A stretch of 64,000 bases of DNA from an uncultured Anaeroplasmataceae bacterium (GCA_934229535.1 CAKQDS010000001.1:1-64000), one strand, 5' to 3'. Counted from the stretch's first letter, positions 27,433 through 37,970 are shown. The notes: generated by a model from the letters alone, not told the origin. Numbers and translations are program-made.

Positions 27433-27888
27433 ATGGAAAAAAGATTTAATGAATTCACATTAAAAATATTGATGTTATATAGATATGTAGGTGCCATAAA
27501 GAATATTGAAATGGACGAGTTTAATCTTAAGGGAATTCATGCTGCAATTTTAAACAACCTTTATTTTAATGAAGAAATAACATCAGCAGAATTAACTAAA
27601 GAGATACTTGAAGATAAGGCTGCTGTTTCAAGAGCCTTAAAGGAGCTTTATGAAAAAAAATTGATTGATTATATTGGAAAAAAATACAAAGCCAAAATTA
27701 TTTTAACAGTAGCTGGTAAAGAAATTGCTTTGAATGTTATTGAAAAAATTGATAAAGCGGTTGCTGCTGGTGGTGCCTCTTTAACTGATGAAAAGAGAAT
27801 AATATTTTATGAAGCATTAGAAATAATTTGCAGAAATCTTGGTGCTTATTATAGAAGCTTGGAGGGGAATGATGAATCTATTTTATAA
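27433..27888 (+). CDS. MarR-family regulator
   Basis: A 151-residue winged-helix repressor. The fold is clear from EITSAELTKEILEDKAAVSRALKEL (recognition helix), the wing KKLIDYIGKKYKAKI and LTVAGKEIA, with helices on either side for dimerisation. The start is the ATG after GGAGG (27422-27426). The palindrome in its own promoter suggests autorepression, lifted by an unknown ligand. It is followed by an alcohol and an aldehyde dehydrogenase, whose first gene starts inside its 3' end, so an aldehyde or alcohol signal is plausible. Confidence 0.82.
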   Translation: MEKRFNEFTLKILMLYRYVGAIKNIEMDEFNLKGIHAAILNNLYFNEEITSAELTKEILEDKAAVSRALKELYEKKLIDYIGKKYKAKIILTVAGKEIALNVIEKIDKAVAAGGASLTDEKRIIFYEALEIICRNLGAYYRSLEGNDESIL

Positions 27889-29077
27889 GATGTTTTGTCG
27901 AATTTTTCAATTATGCTTTAAAATAGCATTGCCAGTTTTACCATATCGTGATCCTAAAATCTTAGATAGTCTAAAGGAAATCAGTGTAGTGCTTAAAAAT
28001 AATAAGCTTAATAATGTAATGATTGTGACAGACAAGACGATTAATAGACTAGGCTTAATAGAACCATTAATAGCTAATCTTAATGAAAATAATATTAAAT
28101 ATAGCATATATGATGATGTTGTTGCTAATCCTACAACTGATAATGTTTATGAAGCACTAAAAATTTATCAAAATAATAAGTGTCAGGCAATTATTTCATT
28201 TGGAGGTGGTTCGCCAATGGACTGTGCTAAAGCACTTGGCGCTTTAGTAGTAAAGCCTAATGCCGATTTAAATAAATTAAAGGGAATATTAAAGGTTAGA
28301 AAAAAAATTCCAACTTTAATTGCTATACCAACAACTGCAGGTACTGGTAGTGAGACTACCCTTGCTGCAGTAATTGTTGATTCAAAAACAAGACATAAAT
28401 ATGCAATTAATGATTTTCCTTTAATACCTAAATATGCTGTTTTGGATCCATCAGTTACCTTGAGTTTGCCAAAAAATATTGTTGCAACAACAGGAATGGA
28501 CGCCTTAACTCATGCAATAGAAGCTTATATTGGTAGAAGTGGCAATAAAAATACAAGGAAGGATGCTTCTGATGCATTCAAGCTTATTTTTGATAATTTA
28601 AAAGGTTCATATGATGGCAATAATATTGAAGAAAAGAAAAATATGCTAGTTGCCTCCCATTTGGCTGGACGAGCATTTTCTAAAGCTTATGTTGGGTATG
28701 TTCATGCTATTGCTCATTCTCTTGGTGGAAAATATAATATACCTCATGGATTGGCAAATGCGATAATTTTACCATATGTTTTAAAAGAATATGATAAATG
28801 TATACATAAGGACTTATATAAGCTAGGTTTAAATGCTAACTTATTTGATAAAGATGTATCAATTGCTTTTGGAGCAAAGATAGTCATTAATAAAATTGAA
28901 GAGATGAATGAATATTTTCATATTCCTAAATATATTAAGGAAATACAAAAGGATGATATAGATGAACTTGTTTGTTATGCGCTTAAGGAAGCAAATCCAC
29001 TATATCCTGTTCCTAAATTATGGGATAGAAAACAAATGAAAAAAATGTATTATTTAATTGGTGATGTAAATGAATAG
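27872..29077 (+). CDS. Iron-containing alcohol dehydrogenase
   Basis: About 401 residues, group III (Fe-dependent) alcohol dehydrogenase. The NAD(P) site is FGGGSPMDCAKALG, followed by PTTAGTGSETT. Metal ligands are visible: Asp in GMDALTHAIEAY with its His, and the two His of HAIAHSLGGKYNIPHG. The N-terminal 25 residues are hydrophobic and may lie against the membrane. The ATG at 27872 is six bases after GGAGG (27861-27865); ATG 27869 is an alternative. Interconverts an alcohol and an aldehyde; the next gene oxidises aldehydes, so the pair can take an alcohol to an acid or the reverse. Confidence 0.88.
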   Translation: MNLFYKMFCRIFQLCFKIALPVLPYRDPKILDSLKEISVVLKNNKLNNVMIVTDKTINRLGLIEPLIANLNENNIKYSIYDDVVANPTTDNVYEALKIYQNNKCQAIISFGGGSPMDCAKALGALVVKPNADLNKLKGILKVRKKIPTLIAIPTTAGTGSETTLAAVIVDSKTRHKYAINDFPLIPKYAVLDPSVTLSLPKNIVATTGMDALTHAIEAYIGRSGNKNTRKDASDAFKLIFDNLKGSYDGNNIEEKKNMLVASHLAGRAFSKAYVGYVHAIAHSLGGKYNIPHGLANAIILPYVLKEYDKCIHKDLYKLGLNANLFDKDVSIAFGAKIVINKIEEMNEYFHIPKYIKEIQKDDIDELVCYALKEANPLYPVPKLWDRKQMKKMYYLIGDVNE

Positions 29078-30449
29078 TAATGAAATATTAAGTATATTGG
29101 AATCACAAAGAAATTATTTTAAGGCTCGAAATACCTTGGATTTAAATAAAAGAAAAAAGAAGCTAAAGGAATTGTCTGAAAGTATTAAAAATAATATTGA
29201 ATTGATTTATGAAGGTCTTTATAAGGATTTAGGTAAGAGTAGGACTGAAAGCTATATGTGTGAGATTGGTCTTGTTCTTAATGAAATTTCTTTTATTTTA
29301 AAGCATATGAATAAATACTTAAAGCCAAGAAGAGTTAAAACTCCGTTAGCACAATTTAAATCTAAGAGCTATGAGCTTAGCTTTCCTTATGGTAATGTCC
29401 TTATTATGAGTCCTTGGAATTATCCTTTTTTACTTGCAATGGAACCTTTATGTGAGGCAATTGCTTGCGGAAACACGGTAATTTTAAAAACATCAGAATA
29501 TAGTGTTAATACCAATAATGTAATTAAAAAGATTGTTAGTGAGATTTTTTCTAAAGAAGAGGCTTATGTTATTTTTGGTGGCATTGAAGAGAATAAAACA
29601 CTTATGAATGCTAAATTTGATTATGTATTCTTTACAGGTAGTAAAAAAGTTGGTAATGCTTTATATGAGGCTCAAGCAAAATATATGACACCTATGACTC
29701 TAGAGCTTGGTGGTAAGAGTCCTTGTATTATTGATAGAAATGTCAATTTAAAGCTTGCGGCTAGAAGAATAGTATTTGGTAAGTTTTTGAATTTAGGACA
29801 AACCTGTGTTGCACCTGATTATATATTATGTGATGATAGTGTTTGTGACGAATTTATAAAATATGTAAAGATTGAAATTGAAAGACAATTTGGTAAGAAT
29901 CCTTTAGAAAATAAAAGCTATGGTCATATAATTACTAGTAGACATCTTAAAAGAATAATTGATCTTATTGATTATGATAAGGTTATATATGGTGGAAGGT
30001 ATGATTTAGATAAGCTTAAGCTTGAACCTACGATAATGGATAATGTTTTATATACTGACAAAATAATGAGTGAAGAGATTTTTGGCCCAGTTATGCCAAT
30101 TATTAGATACAAAGAAAATTTAGAATTTTTAAATTATATTAATGAACACGATGCTCCACTCGCATTTTATGTCTTTACAAACGATAAAAAGAAGGCGGAT
30201 TTTTATATTAATAATATTGGCTTTGGAGGAGGCTGTATTAATGATGTAGTGATTCATCTAGCAACCTCAAATATGCGCTTTGGTGGCTATAAGGAAAGTG
30301 GAATTGGATCATATCATGGTGCTATGGGCTTTCAAACCTTCTCTCATTATAAGAGCATTGTAAATAAGAATACGCATATTGATTTACCCATGCGCTATGC
30401 TCCTTATAGTAAGAAAAATGACAAGCTAATAAAAATGTTTTTGAGGTAA
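29070..30449 (+). CDS. Aldehyde dehydrogenase (class 3-like)
   Basis: A 459-residue NAD(P)-dependent aldehyde dehydrogenase. The cofactor loop FTGSKKVGNALYEAQ, the Glu of LELGGKSPCII and the catalytic Cys in LNLGQTCVAPDY are in place, and the short N-terminus and overall size match class 3 (fatty-aldehyde/benzaldehyde type) enzymes. FGPVMP and FGGYKESGIGSYHG are also typical. Overlaps the alcohol dehydrogenase by eight bases, so the two are co-translated. Likely substrates are medium or long-chain or aromatic aldehydes (inference). Confidence 0.9.
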   Translation: MNSNEILSILESQRNYFKARNTLDLNKRKKKLKELSESIKNNIELIYEGLYKDLGKSRTESYMCEIGLVLNEISFILKHMNKYLKPRRVKTPLAQFKSKSYELSFPYGNVLIMSPWNYPFLLAMEPLCEAIACGNTVILKTSEYSVNTNNVIKKIVSEIFSKEEAYVIFGGIEENKTLMNAKFDYVFFTGSKKVGNALYEAQAKYMTPMTLELGGKSPCIIDRNVNLKLAARRIVFGKFLNLGQTCVAPDYILCDDSVCDEFIKYVKIEIERQFGKNPLENKSYGHIITSRHLKRIIDLIDYDKVIYGGRYDLDKLKLEPTIMDNVLYTDKIMSEEIFGPVMPIIRYKENLEFLNYINEHDAPLAFYVFTNDKKKADFYINNIGFGGGCINDVVIHLATSNMRFGGYKESGIGSYHGAMGFQTFSHYKSIVNKNTHIDLPMRYAPYSKKNDKLIKMFLR

Positions 30450-30455
30450 TATAGA

Positions 30456-30484
30456 TTGTAATTTATTGGAAATTATAATATAAT
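30456..30484 (+). promoter_or_regulatory. Sigma-A promoter of RpiB-type isomerase gene
   Basis: TTGTAA (30456-30461), 17-bp spacer, TATAAT (30479-30484), then AGGAGA at 30501-30506 before the ATG at 30515. Confidence 0.7.
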
Positions 30485-30514
30485 ATAATCATCAATAGAT
30501 AGGAGATTTTAAAA

Positions 30515-31153
30515 ATGAAAATTGCTTTAATTAACGAAAATAGTCAAGCAAGCAAAAATGAGCTTGTTTATAATACCTTAAATAAGGTAGCAGCTAAATA
30601 TGGTCATACTGTTGATAACTATGGTATGTTTGGTGCCGATGATAAGCCTTTAACTTATGTTCAAAATGGAATTCTTGCTGGCTTATTAATCAATTCTGGA
30701 GCTGCTGATTTTGTTATAACTGGTTGTGGTACAGGTAGTGGAGCTATGCTTGCATGTAATTCATTTCCCCGAGTATTATGTGGTTTAATTGTTGAACCAT
30801 CTGATGCTTATCTTTTTTCACAAATTAATGCTGGTAATGCTTGTGCTTTCCCATTTGCTAAGGGATTTGGCTGGGGCGCAGAATTAAATTTGGAAAACTG
30901 CTTTGAAAAGCTTTTCTCTGAGCCTGCTGGTGGCGGTTATCCAAAGGAGAGAGTTGTTCCTGAACAAAGAAATAAAAAGATTTTAGATGCTGTAAAGGAA
31001 GTTACTCATACAAAGATGATTGATATTTTAAAGAATGTTGATCATGAATTATTAATGGGCGCAATTGATCGTGATTCATTTAAAAAATATTTCTTTGCTA
31101 ATGCTAAGGATGAGGAATTAATTGCTTATTGTAAGAAATTATTAAATATGTAA
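30515..31153 (+). CDS. RpiB/LacA/LacB-family sugar-phosphate isomerase
   Basis: A 212-residue cytosolic isomerase. The active-site loop FVITGCGTGSGAMLACN, with the catalytic Cys, and SDAYLFSQINAGNACAFPFAKG resemble the longer members of the RpiB family, which interconvert aldose and ketose phosphates (ribose-5-P, allose-6-P, galactose-6-P). At 212 residues it is longer than RpiB (about 150) because of a C-terminal helical extension. Substrate cannot be fixed from sequence. Followed by an HD protein one base after its stop. Confidence 0.85.
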   Translation: MKIALINENSQASKNELVYNTLNKVAAKYGHTVDNYGMFGADDKPLTYVQNGILAGLLINSGAADFVITGCGTGSGAMLACNSFPRVLCGLIVEPSDAYLFSQINAGNACAFPFAKGFGWGAELNLENCFEKLFSEPAGGGYPKERVVPEQRNKKILDAVKEVTHTKMIDILKNVDHELLMGAIDRDSFKKYFFANAKDEELIAYCKKLLNM

Positions 31154-31154
31154 T

Positions 31155-31640
31155 ATGAATATTGATTCTTCTATATATAAGGAATTTCTTGAAATAGCAG
31201 GTCCGGTTATTTCTACTGAGGAGTTTAAAAGGCAAATGGCCTTTAAGCAGCATGGTAATACTAGTGTTTACGATCATGTTATGCATGTTGCTTTAAGAGC
31301 CTTTACTAAAGCATATAAGAAAAAAGAAAAATATGATTTAAAGGCACTAGTATATGGTGCTTTGCTTCATGATTATTTTCTATATGATTGGCATATATTA
31401 GATTATAAAAATGGTCATAAAAGATTTCATGGCTTTAATCACCCTAAAATTGCTTTAAATAATGCCTTAAAGGTATATGACCTTGATAAAAAAACAAGAA
31501 ATATAATTAGAAGCCATATGTGGCCTTTAACACTTTTTCATATGCCAACCTCAAGAGAAGCATGGCTTGTTACAATATGTGATAAGGTTGTTTCCTTTAA
31601 AGAAACATTTAAAATCAAGGAGGATTATAATATATGCTAG
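31155..31640 (+). CDS. HD-domain phosphohydrolase-like protein
   Basis: A 161-residue protein with the HD fold: His in VYDHVMHVALR (about 40), the HD pair in LLHDYFLYDWH (about 74-75) and a terminal Asp in ICDKVVSF. HD proteins are metal-dependent phosphatases or phosphodiesterases acting on nucleotides or related molecules. HGFNHPKIALNNAL and SHMWPLTLFHMP are features of a small Bacillota subfamily with unknown substrate. The 3' end overlaps the next gene by seven bases. Confidence 0.8.
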   Translation: MNIDSSIYKEFLEIAGPVISTEEFKRQMAFKQHGNTSVYDHVMHVALRAFTKAYKKKEKYDLKALVYGALLHDYFLYDWHILDYKNGHKRFHGFNHPKIALNNALKVYDLDKKTRNIIRSHMWPLTLFHMPTSREAWLVTICDKVVSFKETFKIKEDYNIC

Positions 31641-32350
31641 AAGTATGTCGGTATGTGCTGTATTTTTTTACATATGCATTTATTGGGTATGTATGTGAGG
31701 TAATTTATTGTTCTATTCCTAAAAAGAAGTTTGTAAATAGAGGCTATTTATATGCTCCTATTTGTCCTATATATGGTTATGGAGCAGTCATAGTTATTTT
31801 ATGCTTTGATTGGCTAACAAAATATCCTTGGGGATTTATAGTAGTAGCTATTGGTGGTATGCTTTTAACATCACTGCTTGAATATTTAACAAGCTTTGTT
31901 ATGGAAAAGCTATTCCATATGCGTTGGTGGGATTATTCAAATCATAAATTTAATATAAAAGGCAGAGTTTGTTTATTAAATTCTACTTTATTTATGTTAC
32001 TTGTTATGATTTTAATGTATGGAATTCATCCGATATTTAAAAACCTGTACGCAAAAATAGATACAGTGTTTGTGTATGCAATTTCAGCTGTGTTATTATC
32101 TGAGATGATTGTTGATACAGTGTTCTCAACTATTAAGGTTGTTGATTTAAAGGCTATGCTTGCTAAATCAGAAGAAATTATTTCTGAGAAGGTTACAGAA
32201 TTTAGAGAAAAATATAATCTTAAGAATTTTGAAAAGTCTCTTAAATCATTTTCATCTCGATTCCCTTCTATGAAGGTTATTAAAGAAAAAACAGGTTTTG
32301 TTAAATTAAAAGAATATTTAGCAAGAATTAAAAAGCCAAAGGAAGAATAA
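31634..32350 (+). CDS. CmpB-type (putative ABC transporter type IV) membrane protein
   Basis: A 238-residue membrane protein. About five helices fill residues 5-160, with the family hallmarks FIGYVCEVIYCS, NRGYLYAPICPIYGYGA, LLEYLTSFVMEKLFHMRWWDYS and GRVCLLNS. The last 60 residues are a basic, probably coiled cytosolic tail. The family (PF06541 type) is widespread in Bacillota; its transport role was predicted only and is not demonstrated. Starts at ATG 31634 behind AAGGAGG (31617-31623). Confidence 0.82.
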   Translation: MLEVCRYVLYFFTYAFIGYVCEVIYCSIPKKKFVNRGYLYAPICPIYGYGAVIVILCFDWLTKYPWGFIVVAIGGMLLTSLLEYLTSFVMEKLFHMRWWDYSNHKFNIKGRVCLLNSTLFMLLVMILMYGIHPIFKNLYAKIDTVFVYAISAVLLSEMIVDTVFSTIKVVDLKAMLAKSEEIISEKVTEFREKYNLKNFEKSLKSFSSRFPSMKVIKEKTGFVKLKEYLARIKKPKEE

Positions 32351-32352
32351 AG

Positions 32353-32384
32353 AAAAAAGATTCATTAATTTGAATCTTTTTTTT
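32353..32384. terminator. Bidirectional terminator
   Basis: AGATTCA (32358-32364) / TGAATCT (32371-32377), six-base loop, flanked by an A-run and a T-run, between convergent genes; it overlaps the end of the minus-strand glycosyltransferase. Confidence 0.85.
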
Positions 32385-33384
32385 GCATAATTTCCGTATA
32401 AACTTTTTTTAACTCTTGACCAATATTTCTAATGGATTTTTCTTTTACAACCTCATAGCCATTATTAATTATTTCAGAGTTATCATTATTTAAAATATAG
32501 TCAATTTTATTGATAAAGTCACCATTATTTTTTCCCATATAACAAGATATGCCATCCTTAAGCCAAGGCTTATAAACACCTATATCACGAACAAGTACAG
32601 GTAATTTAGATGCTAAAGCTTCTAGTACAACAATACCTTCAGTTTCTTCATAGCTTGGAAAGAATAACAAATCGACACTATGAAATGCACCTTTTATAAT
32701 ATCTCCTGATATATAACCAGGCATAATTACATTTTTAGGACGATGTCTAATAGCCTTATTAATTTTAATTTGTGTTATTAGCTTATTCAAATGGCCAAAC
32801 CAAATGAAGGTTACATCCGGAAAATTTTCAGCACATTTAAAGAAATCCATTATGCCCTTTCTTTCAAAAAATAAGCCAACACCGATTATAACGTGCTTTG
32901 TTTTAATATTAAAATGTTTTTTGAATTTATCAACTGCATTTTGATCATAGCTATAATCATTTAAATCTATACCATTACTGATGTCATAAACCTTACAATT
33001 TACGCCATCGTAGGATTCAATTAATCCTTTTGAATAAGGTGTTGGAGTTATAATGTAATCAGCATTTTTATACATTTTAAACATATAGTGATAAAAAGGA
33101 ATTTTAGCTATAGTCCATAGCCTAAATGAATTTCTAAAATCTTCAACTGTTGAATGACCATGAACAATTACGGGAATACCTTTTTTCTTGCATTTTTTTA
33201 AAACACGGTAAGAATCGCTAAATAAGGTATTAATATGAGCAATGTCATAATCATCATTAGGGTTTAGTGTATATTCAATTCCAGCAGATTCTAATGCTTT
33301 TTTTTGATGAACTAGGGCACGTCCGATTCCGCTTTGCTTTATTACATTTTGTTTTTCAAAATAAAGAAGAACCTTCATTTTCAT
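32365..33384 (-). CDS. Family 4 glycosyltransferase
   Basis: A 339-residue GT-B glycosyltransferase. The acceptor half begins KVLLYFEKQNVIKQSGIGRA; the nucleotide-sugar half shows ISNGIDLNDY, FFERKGIMDFF and the E(x7)E motif in EETEGIVVLEALA. Close in look to enzymes that add glucose to diacylglycerol in Bacilli and mollicutes, so a membrane glycolipid role is possible, especially with acyltransferase and lipid kinase genes 5 kb away; this is inference. It overlaps the upstream acetyltransferase gene by four bases. Confidence 0.82.
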   Translation of the reverse strand: MKMKVLLYFEKQNVIKQSGIGRALVHQKKALESAGIEYTLNPNDDYDIAHINTLFSDSYRVLKKCKKKGIPVIVHGHSTVEDFRNSFRLWTIAKIPFYHYMFKMYKNADYIITPTPYSKGLIESYDGVNCKVYDISNGIDLNDYSYDQNAVDKFKKHFNIKTKHVIIGVGLFFERKGIMDFFKCAENFPDVTFIWFGHLNKLITQIKINKAIRHRPKNVIMPGYISGDIIKGAFHSVDLLFFPSYEETEGIVVLEALASKLPVLVRDIGVYKPWLKDGISCYMGKNNGDFINKIDYILNNDNSEIINNGYEVVKEKSIRNIGQELKKVYTEIMQKKDSN

Positions 33385-33890
33385 ACCTCTCTTTCAAATG
33401 CAAGTCTAAGATTATCTTGATTATTGTTTGCAAGTGTTATTTCTGCTAAATATTTAAAGCTATGCTTAGCCAAAAGCTTTTGCATAGGGATGTTCTTTTT
33501 ATGGGTATCACAACGAATTGAAGATATTTTGTTAAATCTAGCATAATTTATGGCAAACTCAATTAATTTATCTGCCACACCTTTATGATAAATATTATGG
33601 TCAATGGCAATTCTGTGAATAGAAATATAATTTTTAAATTGCCAAAAATCATATTTTTCATAGGTAATATCAGGAATACTAACAAGAGCCATTACGCCTA
33701 ATATGTAATTATTTTCAATTGCAATATAACAAAAATTATTTTTAATATCATTTAAAAATGTATTAGCATTTGGATAGCCATCAGCTTCATTCCACTGCAT
33801 AGAGCCATGGGCTTTTAGGTAGTCTTTAGCATTTTTAATAATTTCCATTATTGAGTCAATATCAGAAACTGTTGCTAGCTTAATTTCCAT
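33381..33890 (-). CDS. GNAT-family N-acetyltransferase
   Basis: About 169 residues. It starts MEIKLATVSDIDSIMEII and has the GNAT core: ILGVMALVSIPD strand, ISIHRIAIDHNIYHKGVADKLIEFA for acetyl-CoA binding, and a late SIRCDTHKKNIPMQKLLAKHSF element. Substrate unknown; N-terminal or small-molecule amine acetylation are both common. I prefer ATG 33890, within the last codons of the upstream gene, to a TTG six codons earlier. Confidence 0.82.
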   Translation of the reverse strand: MEIKLATVSDIDSIMEIIKNAKDYLKAHGSMQWNEADGYPNANTFLNDIKNNFCYIAIENNYILGVMALVSIPDITYEKYDFWQFKNYISIHRIAIDHNIYHKGVADKLIEFAINYARFNKISSIRCDTHKKNIPMQKLLAKHSFKYLAEITLANNNQDNLRLAFEREV

Positions 33891-34473
33891 TTCTTTTACC
33901 AATTTCAAAGCCGAAATCCTCTGGCTCCTTATAAATATTGTAATGGATAGCTATTTCATAGAAAATTTCTTCAGTTAGATTTAATTCTATATGATGTCTA
34001 TTAAACATATCCTTTGTTTCCTCATCAAGAAGAACAAACATACCATCCTCAACATCAATGTGGGCTTCAAGTGATTTTAGCACCTTATCCTCTAATTCAT
34101 TTAGCTTGTCCATATCTTTATCAATGTCATCAGTAGCATTTAATAGCTCATCCTGAAAATCATTAATATAAAGAAGAAGATTTAGTGACTTTTCAAATTT
34201 ATTGAAAAGAATTATATCCTTATTAAAATTATTTTCATATTGCATTTTAAGAGTTAAGATGCGATCATAGATATAATCGAAGCCAACACTAAAAATATTT
34301 TCTTCATCACTATCTAAAGGCATATTTAGGGATTTTTGCTTCATATATAGGTAATCAACAACAGCTATTACCTGGGTAAAGCGGGAAATGCTTTTACTTT
34401 TGGTTCTAATAAGACTAAGGAGGAAATCCTCCTCGTCTTTTTTCCAACTTTCATAATCTGAATAAATATCCAT
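33880..34473 (-). CDS. Acidic helical protein, unknown
   Basis: Not recognised. A 197-residue, strongly acidic, soluble and mainly helical protein (starts MDIYSDYESWKKDEEDFL, with long Leu/Asp/Glu heptad-like stretches at 95-145). No signal peptide, no Cys clusters. It lies directly downstream of lysS with only eight bases between and overlaps the acetyltransferase, so it is part of the lysS transcript. Might be a housekeeping protein of the lineage. Confidence 0.6.
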   Translation of the reverse strand: MDIYSDYESWKKDEEDFLLSLIRTKSKSISRFTQVIAVVDYLYMKQKSLNMPLDSDEENIFSVGFDYIYDRILTLKMQYENNFNKDIILFNKFEKSLNLLLYINDFQDELLNATDDIDKDMDKLNELEDKVLKSLEAHIDVEDGMFVLLDEETKDMFNRHHIELNLTEEIFYEIAIHYNIYKEPEDFGFEIGKRNGN

Positions 34474-34481
34474 ATTATCCT

Positions 34482-35981
<1,500 letters not shown>

Positions 35982-36025
35982 TTACCTCCATTAAATTAAA
36001 TATAATAAAATACTATCAATTATTT

Positions 36026-36054
36026 ATTTTATCATATTTATAGGCTATTTCCAA
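36026..36054 (-). promoter_or_regulatory. Sigma-A promoter of lysS
   Basis: On the minus strand TTGGAA (36054-36049), 17-bp spacer, TAAAAT (36031-36026), about 40 bases before the lysS start region. Confidence 0.6.
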
Positions 36055-36061
36055 CACTTAA

Positions 36062-36502
36062 TTAATATAGATTATAAATATTTTGGCGTTTTTTCCTTTT
36101 TAAACACCTTTTTAGGCGTCTTTTATAAAATACCTTATGATATTTTTTTCTAATAATTGGAAATAGTGGAGGTATTAAAATAAATTTTAATATTTTTAGA
36201 ATAATTTTAAGTAAGTAGTCAAGCTCGGCATAAAAATTAATTAGATTTCTTTTAAGGCTACCTTTAAATAATTTATTAGTAATATAAAAGCCTATTGCTA
36301 TAAAAGGAATAAAGATTATTCTAAAATCATAATTTAATTTTTCTAACAAAAGTGCATAAAATAATGCCTCAATAATGATAAAATAGGGTAAATACATTTC
36401 TTTATATTTTATTTTAAATAGTAATATAAATAAAGCAATATAAAGATTTGCACCAAAAAAAATATTAAATAATATTTGTAGTAATTGAGTTATAGTAATC
36501 AT
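36062..36502 (-). CDS. YabQ-like sporulation membrane protein
   Basis: A 146-residue membrane protein with about four helices in the first 75 residues, a fifth hydrophobic stretch near 97-115 and a very basic tail (KKYHKVFYKRRLKRCLKRKKR). Size, topology and its place right after a YabP-like gene, sharing four bases with it, fit YabQ, needed in Bacillus for spore cortex formation in the mother-cell membrane. Sequence divergence is high, so the call rests on topology plus synteny. Confidence 0.6.
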   Translation of the reverse strand: MITITQLLQILFNIFFGANLYIALFILLFKIKYKEMYLPYFIIIEALFYALLLEKLNYDFRIIFIPFIAIGFYITNKLFKGSLKRNLINFYAELDYLLKIILKILKFILIPPLFPIIRKKYHKVFYKRRLKRCLKRKKRQNIYNLY

Positions 36503-36747
36503 TTAAAAATGCGTTTGATAATTGATTCCTTTGTCTTATTTTTTTCTGTTGCTATACTATACATTTTTCCGCTAATATTTAGTTTATCATTACCATCAGA
36601 TATTTTTATCATTTCTAAATTTTCACCTGTAATTATATATACTGTTTCTTTAATTTTTAATTTGATTTCTTTATCATTTAAAGCAATTATTTTTGTAACA
36701 TTTAAGGCTTCTATTTCATTTTCACTAATAATAAATAAATTATTCAT
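36499..36747 (-). CDS. YabP/YqfC-like sporulation protein
   Basis: An 82-residue beta-rich protein. The family pattern is visible: EIEALNVTKIIALNDKEIKL, then YIITGENLEMIKI and LNISGKMYSI. YabP and YqfC are small sporulation proteins found only in spore formers. I chose ATG 36747 (after GGTGAG); the 32 in-frame codons upstream encode a hydrophobic run inside the promoter. Overlaps the YabQ-like gene by ATGA, as in Bacillus yabPQ. Confidence 0.68.
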   Translation of the reverse strand: MNNLFIISENEIEALNVTKIIALNDKEIKLKIKETVYIITGENLEMIKISDGNDKLNISGKMYSIATEKNKTKESIIKRIFK

Positions 36748-36843
36748 TTTGCTCACCAATAAAATATATGATAACATAATTAAAAATAATACTAAAAAAT
36801 AATATTGTATGATATAATAAAAATTAAGAAAAGAGATGGTCAT

Positions 36844-37875
36844 ATGAATATTAGATTACCGGGATATTCTACTTCATATGAGGATATTTATGAGGTTGTA
36901 AGTAGGTATGGTAATAGTGTAGCAATAATTGGTGGCGAGCAGGCTTTATTATATGCAATGCCCTATATTAAAGAATTTTTAGGTGATTTAAATGTAAGTG
37001 AGCCAATTATATATGGAAATGCTGCCAAAATGGAAAATGTTGAAGCTTTAAAGAAAAATAAAGATGTTGAAGGCTCTGATGTGCTTTTCGCTATTGGTGG
37101 TGGAAAGGCAATTGATACTGTTAAAATGCTAGGCTATGAGCTTAATAAGCCGGTTTTTACATTTCCAACAATTTCTTCAACACCTGCAGCAGTTAGCGAT
37201 GTCGCTTATATTGATAAAATCCCCTATTTTATAAAGGATATTGTTAAGCATACATTTATTAACGATGATATAATAATAAATGCTCCTTATATGTATTTTT
37301 ATTTAGGAGTTGGCTATATTTTCAGCAAGAGCTATGAAATTTTATTTAAATCAAGAGGTATGGAATTAACATATGAGGATCGACTTGCTACTACCATTTT
37401 ATCACAAATTAATAGAGATGTTTTTACTAGTGGTAAAATAGCTTTAGATAGCTTTAAGAAAAATGGCCATACTCACAAGTTAATTTTAGATTCAATAGTT
37501 CTTATGGGCTATGTAGCTATTTTAATAAATAAGGAATATTATAATGGTCTTGCTAGTTCTATTTGCGAAGCTATAAATCAAATAGATGATTATGGTATTC
37601 TTAATTTGGAAAATGAAGCCTTACCATTTGGAATATTGGTTAATTTAATTATTGAAAAAAGTAATGATATGTATAGAGCCTATGATTTTTTAAAGGATAA
37701 TCGTTATCCAACAAGGCTCATTGATTTGAAAATGAAAACATCATTAATTAATAAAATAAGCGAACAAGCAATGAATAATAAGCATATGACTGATTACCCT
37801 AAAGTTATATCTAAGCATGATATTTTTAGAGCGATGATTTTGCTTGAAGAGGATTTTCTTTTAAACACTAAATGA
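36844..37875 (+). CDS. Iron-ADH-superfamily protein lacking metal ligands
   Basis: About 343 residues with the fold of glycerol / glycerol-1-phosphate dehydrogenases. The NAD(P) site is good: LFAIGGGKAIDTVK and FPTISSTPAAVSDVAYI. The three metal ligands are not: the Asp of the usual GMGDAL motif is Tyr (LGVGYIFSK), and the two His of the AHAIHN and LHGEKVAxG motifs both fall on Glu (SICEAINQ, LENEALPFG). So it may be inactive, use another mechanism, or act as a binding protein. Starts at ATG 36844; divergent from yabP and followed, after a terminator, by lipid genes. Confidence 0.75.
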   Translation: MNIRLPGYSTSYEDIYEVVSRYGNSVAIIGGEQALLYAMPYIKEFLGDLNVSEPIIYGNAAKMENVEALKKNKDVEGSDVLFAIGGGKAIDTVKMLGYELNKPVFTFPTISSTPAAVSDVAYIDKIPYFIKDIVKHTFINDDIIINAPYMYFYLGVGYIFSKSYEILFKSRGMELTYEDRLATTILSQINRDVFTSGKIALDSFKKNGHTHKLILDSIVLMGYVAILINKEYYNGLASSICEAINQIDDYGILNLENEALPFGILVNLIIEKSNDMYRAYDFLKDNRYPTRLIDLKMKTSLINKISEQAMNNKHMTDYPKVISKHDIFRAMILLEEDFLLNTK

Positions 37876-37876
37876 C

Positions 37877-37904
37877 AAAAGCACACAATTTGTGTGTTTT
37901 TTCT
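37877..37904 (+). terminator. Rho-independent terminator
   Basis: CACACA (37882-37887) / TGTGTG (37891-37896) with a three-base loop, extended by a G-U pair and A-T pairs, then a T-run. Confidence 0.8.
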
Positions 37905-37970
37905 TTATTTTTCGATAATAATTGTGTATAATATACTTAACAATTTGTATGATGTTAGTTGGTGATTTTT

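Noticed and set aside
36748..36843. Longer yabP-like protein with an N-terminal membrane helix
   Set aside because: The extra codons fall in the divergent promoter region and there is no ribosome site before them; ATG 36747 has GGTGAG.
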